Part shown: positions 52,314-61,485 of the stretch, piece after piece | Numbering within the stretch: position 1 is the stretch's first letter | How the letters are laid out: every line of letters starts with the position of its first letter | NCBI RefSeq assembly: GCF_028368995.1 | Contig: NZ_JAQNDL010000001.1 | Span: 682,001 to 746,000 of the forward strand | Length of the DNA: 64,000 nt | Reading direction: 5' to 3' | Source: Nannocystis bainbridge | GTDB lineage: Bacteria > Myxococcota_A > Polyangia > Nannocystales > Nannocystaceae | Position numbers and translations under genes: made by a program | Notes under the pieces: generated by a model | What the model was told of the DNA's origin: nothing | Databases searched by the model: none | What the model saw: the letters and a program-made list of their open reading frames with translations, nothing else

Positions 52314-52428
52314 ACAATCATTCAAGGGTATTCCCCGCACCGCGTGATACGGGGGTAGGTGTAAGTCATCGCCGCTAATCGAACTCAAGTCGACGATGCA
52401 CCTCGGACACGCGTCCCCTCGCCGCTGG

Positions 52429-52456
52429 TTTCGAAAAAATTTTAAATCATCAAAGC
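52429..52456 (-). promoter_or_regulatory. AT-rich patch, possible RiPP operon promoter
   Basis: On the minus strand the stretch reads CTTTGATGATTTAAAA followed by six T residues, the most AT-rich run in this part of the window, about 150 nt before precursor 3. TTGATG and TTTAAAAT-like boxes are possible promoter elements, but the spacing is not standard. The rest of the 547-bp spacer to 52828 holds no gene I can support. Confidence 0.35.
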
Positions 52457-52828
52457 ACCACGACCGGGCCTGATTTTCCCCGAATAGCGCGGGCTGGACG
52501 ATGATTCGCCGCCCCTGACATTCGTGTCGCGGCGAAACGCCGGGGCGACACGCGAGAATCCTCGACCGCCGCGCGAGGCCGTCTCCGCGCAATCGAGAAC
52601 TCGTTGGTCGGCGCTCCGTGAGCTCCGACACTATCCCCATCGCCGGCCCGCGACCAGCGCAGCGAGGGTCCGGGCGACCCACTGCATGGATTGCCCGCCC
52701 GCTGCGAGACGGCCGCTCTCCATGGCCATTCACCGCACCACGAATGGCCATACCCCCGCGATGCTCCCCGGTGCGCGAGGGCCGAACTGCCGCTTCGCCG
52801 GCGGCCGCGACCCGGTTATGCTCCGCGC

Positions 52829-53818
52829 ATGCGCCCCGCGCCTCACCGCCTGACGATCGCCCTCGCGGCGCTCCTCGCGTGCGGCCCGGCCCGCGACGAG
52901 GCCCCGGCCCCGCTCCCGGTCCCGCATGCGCCCGCGGACCCGCCCGGGCCCGCCGCGCCCCTCGAAGCACCCCCCGCCTCGCGCGACGACGCTTCCGTGC
53001 ATCACCAGGCATTCGCCCGCCGCGTCCTCTACACCTGGACCACCCCGGCCCAGATCGACGCCCTGCGCCGCTCCCGACGCCTGCTGGTCGCCGACAGCGA
53101 CGTCGGCGAGCGCTCGCCCTACCTGCGCGCGCTCGACCGCCTCGCCGGCACCCACCCGCTCGCCGCGATCCTGCGCGACCACCCCGGCCATCGCCGGCGC
53201 CGTTACGCCTGGACCAGCCCGCTCGCCACCACCCTCGGCCTCGGCGAGCGCCGCTACGGCGACGCCCTGATCCGCATCGACCTCACGGACGACGCCCTCG
53301 TGGTCGGCTTCCGCCCGCACGCCGCCGAGCCGTTTGTCCTCGAGGACATGTCCGGAGAGCCAGTCGATCTCGCCGTCGCCCTCGCCGACCCCGGGCGGAT
53401 CGCCGCCGTTTATCACGTCCGCGACGGCCCCGACGACGCCGTCGCCTTCCGCGAGTACGTCGTCTGCAACGAGTCGCGGATCGCCGCCTGGTCGGTCGCC
53501 ACGCCGGAGCTCCGCGCCCGCGTCGACGCCGACATCGCCCTGCTCGAGGCGCGGCGCCGCGACCTGGCCCATCTGCCCGCCGCCGCCGTGCGCAGCCCGG
53601 CCACCGCCGTGTGGGCCACCGCGCCGGACCGCCCGACCCCGCTCGATCTCTGGCACGCCCGGCTCGCCTTCGACAACGAGCGCTACCGGCCCACGCCTGC
53701 CAACCTCGCCGCCATCATCGCCGCGCTACGCGACTACGACCCCGCCGGCGAGCCGCTGATCCACCGGCCCGATGCCGCCTTCCCCGAAGGTCAGCTCGCG
53801 TCCCAGACCGCGCGGTAG
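52829..53818 (+). CDS. Exported lipoprotein of unknown function, 329 aa
   Basis: The start MRPAPHRLTIALAALLAC gives a lipobox (ALLAC). A Pro-rich linker follows to about residue 55, then a soluble domain with no familiar motif (phrases YTWTTPAQIDALRRSRRLLVAD; VAFREYVVCNESRIAAW; LWHARLAFDNERY). The last part reads as a helical repeat. A small in-frame palindrome (GGACATGTCC, about 53343) lies inside it. Its end overlaps the converging HIT gene by 28 bp. Confidence 0.6.
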   Translation: MRPAPHRLTIALAALLACGPARDEAPAPLPVPHAPADPPGPAAPLEAPPASRDDASVHHQAFARRVLYTWTTPAQIDALRRSRRLLVADSDVGERSPYLRALDRLAGTHPLAAILRDHPGHRRRRYAWTSPLATTLGLGERRYGDALIRIDLTDDALVVGFRPHAAEPFVLEDMSGEPVDLAVALADPGRIAAVYHVRDGPDDAVAFREYVVCNESRIAAWSVATPELRARVDADIALLEARRRDLAHLPAAAVRSPATAVWATAPDRPTPLDLWHARLAFDNERYRPTPANLAAIIAALRDYDPAGEPLIHRPDAAFPEGQLASQTAR

Positions 53819-54291
53819 CGGGCCTGCAGCTCCGCCCACTCCTCCGGCGCGCCGACGAAGATCCCCTCGCTCCACGAGAACACGTCGCTCGGGCGATCGT
53901 CGGCCTCGTACAGCGGGATCACGTGCACGTGCAAGTGACGCGACGTCTGCGTCATCTCGCCCGCGCTGCTGCCCGTCGACGCCACATAGCAGCGGCGCGG
54001 CCGCATCACCCGTTCGACCATGCGCGCCGCCTGGTGGGCCAGTTGATTGGCGCGGGCCCACAGCGCCGGATCGACCGCCGCGAACGACGTCACGTGGGGC
54101 TTCGGCACCACCATCACGTGACCCCAGCGGCGGACGTAGCGGGGCAGCATCACCAGCATCGCCTCGTCCTCGAAGATCGCATGGACCGCCCCGACCTCGC
54201 GGCGGACGATCGCGCACATCAGACACTCGGGCGCGCCGCCCTCGGCCTCGATGCGGCGCAGCGCCTCGTCGCGTGAGATCAGCGTCGGCAT
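53791..54291 (-). CDS. HIT family nucleotide-binding protein
   Basis: The 166-residue protein carries the histidine triad HLHVHV (119-124) with P126, plus CLMC (23-26), which may bind zinc as in many bacterial HIT proteins. Family members hydrolyse nucleoside phosphoramidates or dinucleotides such as Ap4A. It is cytoplasmic. Its 3' end overlaps the end of the convergent lipoprotein gene. Confidence 0.9.
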   Translation of the reverse strand: MPTLISRDEALRRIEAEGGAPECLMCAIVRREVGAVHAIFEDEAMLVMLPRYVRRWGHVMVVPKPHVTSFAAVDPALWARANQLAHQAARMVERVMRPRRCYVASTGSSAGEMTQTSRHLHVHVIPLYEADDRPSDVFSWSEGIFVGAPEEWAELQARYRAVWDAS

Positions 54292-54425
54292 GCCCGGGTG
54301 CGCCGCGAGTGTCTCACGGCTGCCGGCCGCGACGCATCACCGGCCCCGCGCATTCCCGGTATGGGCGTGACCTTCGCGGCCGGCCGCCGCGCGCGCCCGC
54401 CCGGGGCCCGTGATAGCGTCCTCGC

Positions 54426-56540
54426 ATGACCCCTCGCTGGCTCGGCCCGCTCGTGCTCCTCGCCTGCGCCCCGCACGAGCACCCGCGCGAGCCGCAGCGC
54501 GAATGCGCCGCGGGCATGGTCGTCGTCGAGGGCTCGCTCCAAGGCAGCCCGGCGATCGATCGATTGTGCGTCGACGCCACCGAGGTCACCACCGCTGCCT
54601 ACGGCGCCTGCGTGCACGCCGGCGCCTGCACCCCGACCGTCGTCGGCGACGTCGCCGAGTGCAACCTGACCCGCGCCGACCGCGGCGAGCACCCGATCAA
54701 CTGCGTCGAATTCGAGCAGGCCCGCGCCTATTGCAGCTGGCTCGGCAAGCGCCTGCCGAGCGACGCCGAATGGGCCCACATCGCCCGCCCGCGGCTCGCC
54801 GGCGCCGCCTGGGTTTGGGGCACCGCCGCCATCGACGCCACCCGCGCCTGCATTCACCAGAGCGGCACCTGTCCCGTGGGACAGCATCCGGCCGGCGCCA
54901 GCGTCGACGGCGTGCACGACCTCGTCGGCGGCGTCGCCGAATGGGTCGTGCACGGCGAGCGGCTGCGGCTGCGCGGCGGCAGCTGGCGCGCCGCCCCCGG
55001 CCCCCCCTTCAGCGAAGAATCCACCGACTCCATGGCCGCCGCCGACTCCGGCGTGCGCTGCGTCGTCGCCCCGTTCTCCACCGTCACCGCCCCCGACCTC
55101 GAAGCCTGGACCCCGCTCACCGCCGGCCAGGCCGAGCTGCCGGTGCTGGCCGCTCCGTCGCCGCCCTTCGTGCCCCCGCGCCCGCTGGCCAACCTCCAAT
55201 TGCTGCGCGGCGACCCGCAGCGGCACGACCCCGCCCGCTGGTGGCCGGTCGGCGACGACTGGCTGACCGGCTACGACGGCGGCCAGCCCGACGTCCTCGG
55301 TTTGCCCGACGTGCTCGAGCGCGCCAGCCTGCCCGAGGGCCTCCGCGAATTCACCCCGGTGCGCCAGCTCGGCAGCGACCTCCTGCTCATGCGCGGCGGC
55401 TGGGCCAGCAGCCTGCGCTTTGTCGCCGTCGAGCGCAGCGGCTTCAAGATCCGCTGGCAGATCCCGTTCGCCAACTACGGCTCCTCCTTCGAGCAGTTCG
55501 TCGGCCCGCGCACCCTCGTCGCCGAGATCTACGGCCAGCAAGGCGACGCGATCGTCGGCTTCGGCCTGGCCGACGGCCGCGAGCTGTGGCGGATCGCCGG
55601 CGGCGAGCAGGGCCCGTTCGTCCGCGCCAGTCGCGTATGGACCGACGGCGACCGCGGCTATGTCCGCGGCGACCGCGGCCTGCTCGCCTTCGATCTGGTC
55701 ACCGGACAGGTCCTCTGGGACGGCGTCACCCTCGACGACGACTGCGGCGTGGTCGCAGGCGACGGCGTCATGGTCGTCGAGGGCCCGGAGCCCGAGGGCC
55801 ACCGACGCCTCGACGCGGCCACCGGCGCCGAGCTCGGGCGCCTCGAGGGCAGCGGCGGTCGCTGCGTGTGGGGCGTCCACCCGAACGAGGGCGGCGTGGT
55901 GCCGGCTGTCCTCGAGGACAGCCGCCTATTCTCCTTCACGGTCCCCGACGGTCGCGGCATCACAGTCCTGCGGGTCCACGACATCACCAGCGGTCGCGAG
56001 CTGTGGCGCCGCGGCGGCCTCGAGCCGCACGTCCTGGTCGCCGACCGCGAGGCTGTCTACGTCAGGCGGGCGCGCGACCTCCTCATCGGTCTCGAAGCGG
56101 CCACCGGCGCGCCGCAGATCGAGATCTCGCTGGCGGGAGAGTTCGCGCTCAGCCTGCTCGCCGGCGGTGGTCCGCGCGGACCGCTGCTGCTCAGCTTCGG
56201 CGAGGTGGGCAACGATTGGCTGCTCGGCCGCGGCGAACAACCGTCCGCCGCCGAGGCGTACACCGTGCGCGGCCGGCTCGTGCCCGACGGCCTGTCGCGC
56301 AGGAGCGTCGCCGGCGTGCCCGTGCGGGTCGGCGGCGAGCGGACGCGCACCGACGCCGCCGGCCGCTTCACCGTCAAGGGCGTGGCCCGCGGCGCCGTCG
56401 CGGTCGCGCTCGGCAACGACAGGGGCCCCGGCGAGCCCGGCGGGTCGACTGTCCGCTTCGAGCCGGTCACCGTCGTGCTCGCGGGCCGCGGCCCCTACGA
56501 CATCGGCGACGTCCCCCTGTACGCCTGGTACACCGAATGA
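54426..56540 (+). CDS. FGE-sulfatase/SUMF1-like domain fused to PQQ-type propeller, lipoprotein
   Basis: The 704-residue protein begins with a lipobox signal (VLLAC). The first domain (about 25-230) is FGE-like, with AGMVVVEGSLQGSP, CVDATEVTTAAYGACV, INCVEFEQARAYCSWLGKRLPSDAEW, HDLVGGVAEWV and LRLRGGSW. Paired cysteines of catalytic FGE are not clear, so the domain may be a binding module. A PQQ-like beta propeller follows (about 330-595: DGRELWRIAGG, LVTGQVLWDG, SGRELWRRGG) and a carboxypeptidase-regulatory-like Ig domain ends it (VRGRLVPDG... DAAGRFTVKG). It is an exported, lipid-anchored multi-domain protein. An in-frame palindrome encodes part of TCPVGQHP. Confidence 0.8.
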   Translation: MTPRWLGPLVLLACAPHEHPREPQRECAAGMVVVEGSLQGSPAIDRLCVDATEVTTAAYGACVHAGACTPTVVGDVAECNLTRADRGEHPINCVEFEQARAYCSWLGKRLPSDAEWAHIARPRLAGAAWVWGTAAIDATRACIHQSGTCPVGQHPAGASVDGVHDLVGGVAEWVVHGERLRLRGGSWRAAPGPPFSEESTDSMAAADSGVRCVVAPFSTVTAPDLEAWTPLTAGQAELPVLAAPSPPFVPPRPLANLQLLRGDPQRHDPARWWPVGDDWLTGYDGGQPDVLGLPDVLERASLPEGLREFTPVRQLGSDLLLMRGGWASSLRFVAVERSGFKIRWQIPFANYGSSFEQFVGPRTLVAEIYGQQGDAIVGFGLADGRELWRIAGGEQGPFVRASRVWTDGDRGYVRGDRGLLAFDLVTGQVLWDGVTLDDDCGVVAGDGVMVVEGPEPEGHRRLDAATGAELGRLEGSGGRCVWGVHPNEGGVVPAVLEDSRLFSFTVPDGRGITVLRVHDITSGRELWRRGGLEPHVLVADREAVYVRRARDLLIGLEAATGAPQIEISLAGEFALSLLAGGGPRGPLLLSFGEVGNDWLLGRGEQPSAAEAYTVRGRLVPDGLSRRSVAGVPVRVGGERTRTDAAGRFTVKGVARGAVAVALGNDRGPGEPGGSTVRFEPVTVVLAGRGPYDIGDVPLYAWYTE

Positions 56541-56615
56541 GCGCGCGTTCGCTCATGTCGCGGCTTCGCCGGCAGATTCGCCGTCAGGGCCCGGTATGAT
56601 ACAGGAGGTGCTGCA

Positions 56616-57635
56616 ATGGTCGACGCGCAACGACAGGACGGTCAGGACGCCGCGAGGCAGCGGCACGACGCGGTGCTCCTGCGCGTGGCCGAGACCGCAG
56701 CGATCGACGCCGGCGACCTCGACCGTGCGCTCGCGGTCCTGACCGAAGCCGCCGCCGAGGGCCTGCAGCTGGAGCGCGCCTCGGTATGGGTCTACACCCC
56801 CGACCAGGCCGCGATCGAATGCCTCGACCTCTACCAGCGCGGCGCCGGTGAGCACGACACCGCGCCGACCCTGCTGGCCGCGGCCGAGTTCCCGGCCTAC
56901 TTCCAGGCCCTGGCCGCCGCCCGCACCCTCGTCGCCGCCGACGCCCGCACCGACCCGGCCACCCGCGAGCTCGCCGACACCTACCTCGCCCCGCACGGCA
57001 TCGGCGCCGCGCTCGAGGCCCCGATCCGCCGCCGCGGCCGCCTCGCCGGCGTCCTCTGCAACGAGCACGTCGGCCCCGCGCGCCCGTTCTCGCGCGACGA
57101 GCAGGCGTTCGCCGCCGCGATCGCCGACAACGTCGCCCGGGCCCTCGACGCCGCCGACCGCCGCCGCGTCGAAGACGGCCTGGCCCACGCCAAGGCCGCG
57201 CTCGAACAGCTCGACCGCGAGAACCGGGCCCTCATCACCCGCCTGCGCCGCAGCGTCGAGCGATTGTCCACACCTGTGCTCGAGGTCTGGAGCGACGTGC
57301 TGGCCCTGCCGATCATCGGCATCCTCGGCGAGGAGCGCAGCGCCCAGATGACCGAGCGCCTGCTCGGCGAGCTGGCGCGCACGCGGGCCAGACACGTCAT
57401 CCTCGACCTCACCGGCCTCGACGACTGCGACGAGCAGACCGCCGCCGCCATCGGCGTCATGGCCCGCGCCGTCCGCCTGCTCGGCGCCGAGTGCGTCCTC
57501 TGCGGCGTCCGCCCCGACCTCGCCCGCGCCTTCGTCGACCTCGACCTCGACCTCCGCGGCCTGCAGATCCTCCGCGACATGCGCCACGCCCTGCAGGACG
57601 TCGTCACCCGCCGCGCCCACGCCCGGACCCGCTGA
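56616..57635 (+). CDS. GAF-STAS signalling protein
   Basis: The start follows AGGAGG by 7 nt, an ideal ribosome site. The 339-residue protein has an N-terminal GAF domain (about 30-185: LQLERASVWVYTPDQAAIECLDLYQR... APIRRRGRLAGVLCNEHVGPARPFSRDEQAFAAAIADNVARAL). A coiled coil follows, then a STAS domain (about 210-325: TPVLEVWSDVLALPIIGIL... ARHVILDLTGLDDCDEQTAAAIGVMARAVRLLGAECVLCGVRP). This is the RsbR/stressosome-like order. No Ser/Thr phosphosite is obvious: the position reads DCDEQT. It likely senses a small ligand and acts in a phospho-switch. Confidence 0.85.
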   Translation: MVDAQRQDGQDAARQRHDAVLLRVAETAAIDAGDLDRALAVLTEAAAEGLQLERASVWVYTPDQAAIECLDLYQRGAGEHDTAPTLLAAAEFPAYFQALAAARTLVAADARTDPATRELADTYLAPHGIGAALEAPIRRRGRLAGVLCNEHVGPARPFSRDEQAFAAAIADNVARALDAADRRRVEDGLAHAKAALEQLDRENRALITRLRRSVERLSTPVLEVWSDVLALPIIGILGEERSAQMTERLLGELARTRARHVILDLTGLDDCDEQTAAAIGVMARAVRLLGAECVLCGVRPDLARAFVDLDLDLRGLQILRDMRHALQDVVTRRAHARTR

Positions 57636-57640
57636 GCTGG

Positions 57641-57750
57641 CCCATCGGGCATGTCCGACGAGACATGTCGTAGGGGACAGGAGACCGCCGACTCGACATG
57701 GCCCTCAGAGCATGTCTCTCGAGACATGTCCTGCGGGACACTGGCCCGCC
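57641..57750. repeat. Palindrome cluster between convergent genes
   Basis: Elements include GGGCATGTCCGACGAGACATGTC, GGGGACAGG and the hairpin CATGTCTC-TC-GAGACATG (57711-57728), followed by ACATGTCCTGCGGGACA. The cluster fills the gap between the GAF-STAS gene and a converging lipoprotein gene. Confidence 0.65.
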
Positions 57751-57757
57751 GGCCCGC

Positions 57758-58270
57758 TCAATCCTGCCAGTAGCAATAGCCCGACTGGCACTGCATCCCG
57801 TCCGGGCAGATCTGCCCGCCCGCGCAGTAGAGGGCGCAGCCGTTGGCGCCGCTGCCGAGGATCGCCGCGCACACCGGCACGGAGGTCCCGGTCGCCGGCG
57901 GGGCGAAGCAGTCGCACACGTCGACGCAGTCGCGGATCCCACACACGCTGAGGCCGCCGCTGGTGGGCGCCAGGCACAGCAATTGGCCAGTCGCCCCGCT
58001 CTCCTGCCATTCGCAGCCGGACAGGTCGCCGGGCTGACACTGCCCCCAATCCCCGATCGCGTGGGCGGCACAGCCGTCGTCGACCGTGGTGTTCTGCCCG
58101 GCCGTGCTCGTGGTGCCCGTGGTCGTCAGCTCGGCGCTCGTGTCCGTGGCCGTCGTCGTCGTCGTCGTCGTGCTCGTCCCGGCCGCCGTGTCGGTGGTCC
58201 CCCCGATCTGGCCCTGACAGGCGAACGACAGCGAGAGCAGGAGCGTGGCGGCGCGGCGCGAGGCGAGCAT
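57758..58270 (-). CDS. Cysteine-rich lipoprotein with Thr/Ser linker, 170 aa
   Basis: A lipobox (LSFAC, about residue 18) is followed by a Thr-rich linker (GTSTTTTTTTATDTS). The mature part has about sixteen cysteines (CQPGDLSGC, CGIRDCVDVCDCF, CALYCAGGQICPDGMQCQSGYC) in a disulfide-stabilised arrangement that resembles small cysteine-rich repeats of myxobacterial surface proteins. It is lipid-anchored. The function is unknown. Confidence 0.7.
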   Translation of the reverse strand: MLASRRAATLLLSLSFACQGQIGGTTDTAAGTSTTTTTTTATDTSAELTTTGTTSTAGQNTTVDDGCAAHAIGDWGQCQPGDLSGCEWQESGATGQLLCLAPTSGGLSVCGIRDCVDVCDCFAPPATGTSVPVCAAILGSGANGCALYCAGGQICPDGMQCQSGYCYWQD

Positions 58271-58475
58271 CGCCGCGATCCTACCCGGACTCGCCGCCGC
58301 CGACGCCGGACCCGCCACCGACCGCGAAGCGCCCGTGCTCGCCGCGCGCCGGCCCCCTGTCGCCGCGATCACACGCCCCGCGAACGACCGTACGCGCCCG
58401 CAGACCGCCCGCCTCGCGCGCGATCGCCCGTAGCCGCCCGCCCGCGCGCCGGTGGAGCCGCGGCGCCCGTCGCCC

Positions 58476-58841
58476 ATGACTGCGCCGGTGAACCACTCCG
58501 CCCGCACCCTCGCCCTCCTCCTCGCCCTCGCGGCCCCCGAGCGCGCGCGCGCCGGCGACGACGAGGACGACGGGTACCTGGCCGGCAACAACCACGGCCG
58601 CATCGACCTCATCCACCTCGACAGCGCCGTCCAGGGCCGCGGCCCGTGCGTGCAGATGAAGCCGTCGATCCCCGGCAAGTCGGCGTGGGCCTGCCTGTGG
58701 CGCAACACCCCCCTCTACGTCGAGCTGCGCGAGCTGCTGCAGGCCGCCTTCATCACCGGCAAGCGCTGCATCGTCTACTGGAGCGGCGTCGACCCCCGGG
58801 GCCACAAGACCATCGACCGCGTCGAGTGCTGGCGCACCTGA
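58476..58841 (+). CDS. Exported small protein, 121 aa
   Basis: The ATG at 58476 gives a signal sequence (SARTLALLLALAAPERARA) cleaved after ARA. An earlier GTG at 58452 is possible. The mature domain of about 90 residues carries cysteines (PCVQMK, WACLW, RCIVYW, ECWRT) and a short conserved-looking stretch LRELLQAAFITGKRC. It may be a small periplasmic domain. No family is recognised. Confidence 0.55.
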   Translation: MTAPVNHSARTLALLLALAAPERARAGDDEDDGYLAGNNHGRIDLIHLDSAVQGRGPCVQMKPSIPGKSAWACLWRNTPLYVELRELLQAAFITGKRCIVYWSGVDPRGHKTIDRVECWRT

Positions 58842-58897
58842 GACGGCGCGACCTGGCAGGCCTTTCGGACATGACCATGAGACCATGCTTCAAACGC

Positions 58898-59045
58898 TGT
58901 GTACGAGAGCCCGAGGACGGCCATCTCGGAGTGGATCGAAGTGTTCTATAATCGCCCGCGTCGCGACTCGTCGATCGGCGACTCGACCCCGATCGCCTAC
59001 GAGGAGAACTTCTACGCCGAGCAGGCGCAGACTCAAGCGGCATAA
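58898..59045 (+). mobile_element. IS3-family transposase remnant (C-terminal end)
   Basis: In one frame the DNA reads YESPRTAISEWIEVFYNRPRR followed by DSSIGDSTPIAYE, then a TAA stop. This matches the end of the IS3 OrfB transposase (usually 'IEVFYNRxRRHSxLGYLSPxxYE'), with the H and GY positions degraded. No upstream catalytic part is present. Just after the stop, GTGTCCACCTTTTCGGGGCAA may be the old insertion-sequence end. It is a scar of a lost element in a decayed zone. Confidence 0.72.
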
Positions 59046-59100
59046 GCAAGGTGTCCACCTTTTCGGGGCAATCCCTCTCGCAAGCAGAGGTCGCTAGGGA

Positions 59101-59475
59101 TCACTCGGGCGAACGGTTGCCGCTCGGTCCAGGCGGAAGCTCGGCCCGCCCTGTTGCCAGCGCACGGCGCCGGCGGACGACGAGGGCACGCAGGCCCCGC
59201 TCGACGACACCGAACCCGAGAACGGGCCCGAGCAACGCGGCGATGAACGCGGCTGGCAGCTCGAAGCCGGCGTAGAGCACGATCCAGCCGAGGGCGACGG
59301 AGAATGCGCCAATCGCCGCGCCGAGGAACGAGCAAAACAGCGGCCAGTCCCACTTGAGCGCGCGCCAGAACCACCAGGTGGGCAGGAACCCGAGACGCTG
59401 TGGATGCGTCATCAGACGGCGCTGCGCGTCGCGCTGGCTCGGGAAACTCGCGGGAACTAGCACGCCCACGGTCAC
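59101..59475 (-). CDS. Small membrane protein, 124 aa
   Basis: A GTG start overlaps the stop of the upstream gene (GTGA), indicating coupling; an ATG at 59412 is an alternative. Two hydrophobic helices (PLFCSFLGAAIGAFSVALGWIVLYAGF and LPAAFIAALLGPVLGFGVV) are followed by a basic tail. No family is recognised. It lies beside an IS3 remnant. Confidence 0.5.
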   Translation of the reverse strand: MTVGVLVPASFPSQRDAQRRLMTHPQRLGFLPTWWFWRALKWDWPLFCSFLGAAIGAFSVALGWIVLYAGFELPAAFIAALLGPVLGFGVVERGLRALVVRRRRALATGRAELPPGPSGNRSPE

Positions 59476-59987
59476 CCCTCCGTCCAACCCGGCTCGCAGG
59501 TCTCGGGCTCGCTCTCGCATGCCTTCTCGACCAGCCAGCCGCACCCGACGGCGAGGGCCGCCGAGACGGCGCACGTGAACGCCGCCGCGGGCGGGATGCA
59601 CCCGAGCACGCCGATGAACGCGCATTTCGCTTGTTCCTCCGCCTTGCCGCGCGTCGCTCCGCAGGCGTCGGCGGGCGCCCCTACGTCCGCCTCGAACACC
59701 CGGACCTGAAGCACGGCGAAGGCCGCGAGCATTTCGACCGCGCGGGGCGACGTGTCGGCAAGCAGCTCGACGCCCGCCGGCGTCGCCTGGGGGCCGTCGT
59801 CCGAGCCCGTGAAGAGCAGGACGCCGTCGGCGACGTACTCGGTAAGCAGGCCAGCGCCTTGCTTGGTGGTTCGGAGCTCGAGCTGAACCGCCGCCCGTCC
59901 CCGGTAGCGAGTCGCGGAGCGGACCCGTCGAACGCCGGTCGTTGCGTCGCAAACGTCCGAGACAGGCGCGAGAGACTGCGCCAGCAA
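59472..59987 (-). CDS. Hypothetical protein with cysteine-rich hydrophobic end, possibly 5'-truncated
   Basis: A TTG start gives 171 residues, but the frame stays coding-like upstream to about 60073 (LILSNFLAATDAALVHAAGAQR) without a good start, so the 5' end may be lost or misread. The N-terminal part is soluble. The C-terminal part has cysteine-bearing hydrophobic segments (CAFIGVLGCIPPAAAFTCAVSAALAVGCGWLVEKACES), as in exported peptides with disulfides. It is coupled to 59101-59475. The region is decayed, so function is doubtful. Confidence 0.45.
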   Translation of the reverse strand: MLAQSLAPVSDVCDATTGVRRVRSATRYRGRAAVQLELRTTKQGAGLLTEYVADGVLLFTGSDDGPQATPAGVELLADTSPRAVEMLAAFAVLQVRVFEADVGAPADACGATRGKAEEQAKCAFIGVLGCIPPAAAFTCAVSAALAVGCGWLVEKACESEPETCEPGWTEG

Positions 59988-60306
59988 CCGCTGGGCTCCG
60001 GCTGCGTGGACCAGAGCGGCGTCGGTGGCGGCGAGGAAGTTTGAAAGGATGAGAGTGACAGTTCACGAGCTCGCCTCGCAAATCTGACAGCCACGGGTGA
60101 ACGCATCTCGTGTCCTTCACTGGCGACGAAAGCGAGGAAGCGAGTGCTCCGGTTCGCGTGCGCAACGAATTATGGTCCTGGAGATCTGGGGGAAACGCGA
60201 CGGGTCCGCGCGACAGAGGCCGATCTGGGGGGCTGGAATGAGCACGCAGGACGGGCGTTCGGCACCGAAGTGCGGGACAGCGCGGTGCCCCGAGTATCCT
60301 TGTCGC

Positions 60307-61093
60307 ATGCGCCGCCTCGCGCTCGCCGTCGCCGTCGCCGCCCTCGCCTGCGGCACCAACACGTCGCCGGGGTTCTCGACGGGGCCGGGTATGACGTCCG
60401 TGACGACGCCGGGCACGTCGACCTCGACCTCGTCCACCAGCTCCGCGGGCTCGTCTTCGACCTCCACGTCCGGCGGCGCCGAGCCCGAGGCTTCGACCGG
60501 CACATCATCAGCGTGAACACGGACGAAAAGTGGCGCGGCCTACACTGCGAAGCGGCCGAAAACTGCGGGAACAAGGGCAACTGCGGCCCAAACGCCATGG
60601 ACTACGTCTGCGGCTCGCACGCCGACACCGTGTTCAAGTGCGACCGGACCCGCGGCGCCGGCCTGCTCTACAACGCCGGCCCCTACGCCACCAACCACGT
60701 GTGCGAGCTCTACGGGGGCAACCGCTACATCATCGAGGGCGAGACCGGCCCGGACGCGTTCGCCTGCATCGCCCAGGTGGGCACCTTCGGCGACGATCCG
60801 CCGCTCGCCGACACCCTCGTCGCCGCGGTGTCCGACGAGCTCAACGGCCCGGGCGGCTGCAACGAGGGGTTCTTGCGCGACGACGCGCTGCTCGTGTTCG
60901 TCTTCATCATGGACAACGAGGACGACGAGTCGGCGTCGGCTTCGCCGTCCCGATCGGCGCCGGCATCCAGGGCATGATCGGCGACCACTTCCTGCTCGGC
61001 TTCGAGCCGCGCGCGGTGTTCGACATGTTCTTCGGCGGCCGCGGCGTCGCCTCCTCGTTCGACGCCCGCGTCACCCTCGGCGCCAAGTTCTGA
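60307..61093 (+). pseudogene. Three-piece broken lipoprotein/vWA/outer-membrane gene
   Basis: Piece 1 (60307-60516) is a lipobox signal (AALACG) with a Thr/Ser linker that ends in a stop. Piece 2, in another frame (about 60511-60945), reads like the later part of a von Willebrand A-type myxobacterial lipoprotein (FACIAQVGTFGDDPPL... CNEGFLRDDALLVFVFIMDNEDD), without the metal-binding start. Piece 3, in the third frame (about 60939-61093), resembles the end of an outer-membrane barrel (FAVPIGAGIQG... ARVTLGAKF). Deletions or frameshifts have joined remains of at least two genes. Confidence 0.6.
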
Positions 61094-61118
61094 GCCGGCT
61101 CGCGGGGAGGCGCCGATC

Positions 61119-61187
61119 ACATGCCCTCGGAGACATGCCCGTTCGAACATGCTCCAATCGACATGTCCGATACGACATGTCCCATGA
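61119..61187. repeat. Palindrome cluster downstream of the broken gene
   Basis: Repeated CATGCCC, GGAGACATGCCC, TTCGAACATG, CGACATGTCCG and ACGACATGTCCC elements lie directly after the barrel-like remnant. The rest of the 392-bp spacer to 61485 holds no gene that I can support. Confidence 0.6.
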
Positions 61188-61485
61188 GCCTCCCTGACCA
61201 CTCGGCAGCGATCCCACCGCGGCCCGCCTCGCCGTCTCGGGCCGATCCCCCGCCGCGGACGTCGTCGCCCGTGCCGCCCCCGCGACGATCTCGCGGACTC
61301 GCCGTCGGCGCCGCTGCCCGCCGCGGCGACACGATCACTACCGCCGCCAGCCGCCGCGGATCGCGGAGTCCCCGAAGCGAGCCGCCGCGGACGGACCTTC
61401 GCGTCTCTGGCCGCCGCGCCTCCGCGGCGCGAGAACGCACGTACCACCGGCGACGCCCTCCGCTATCCTCCCCTCGCTCGCGTCC

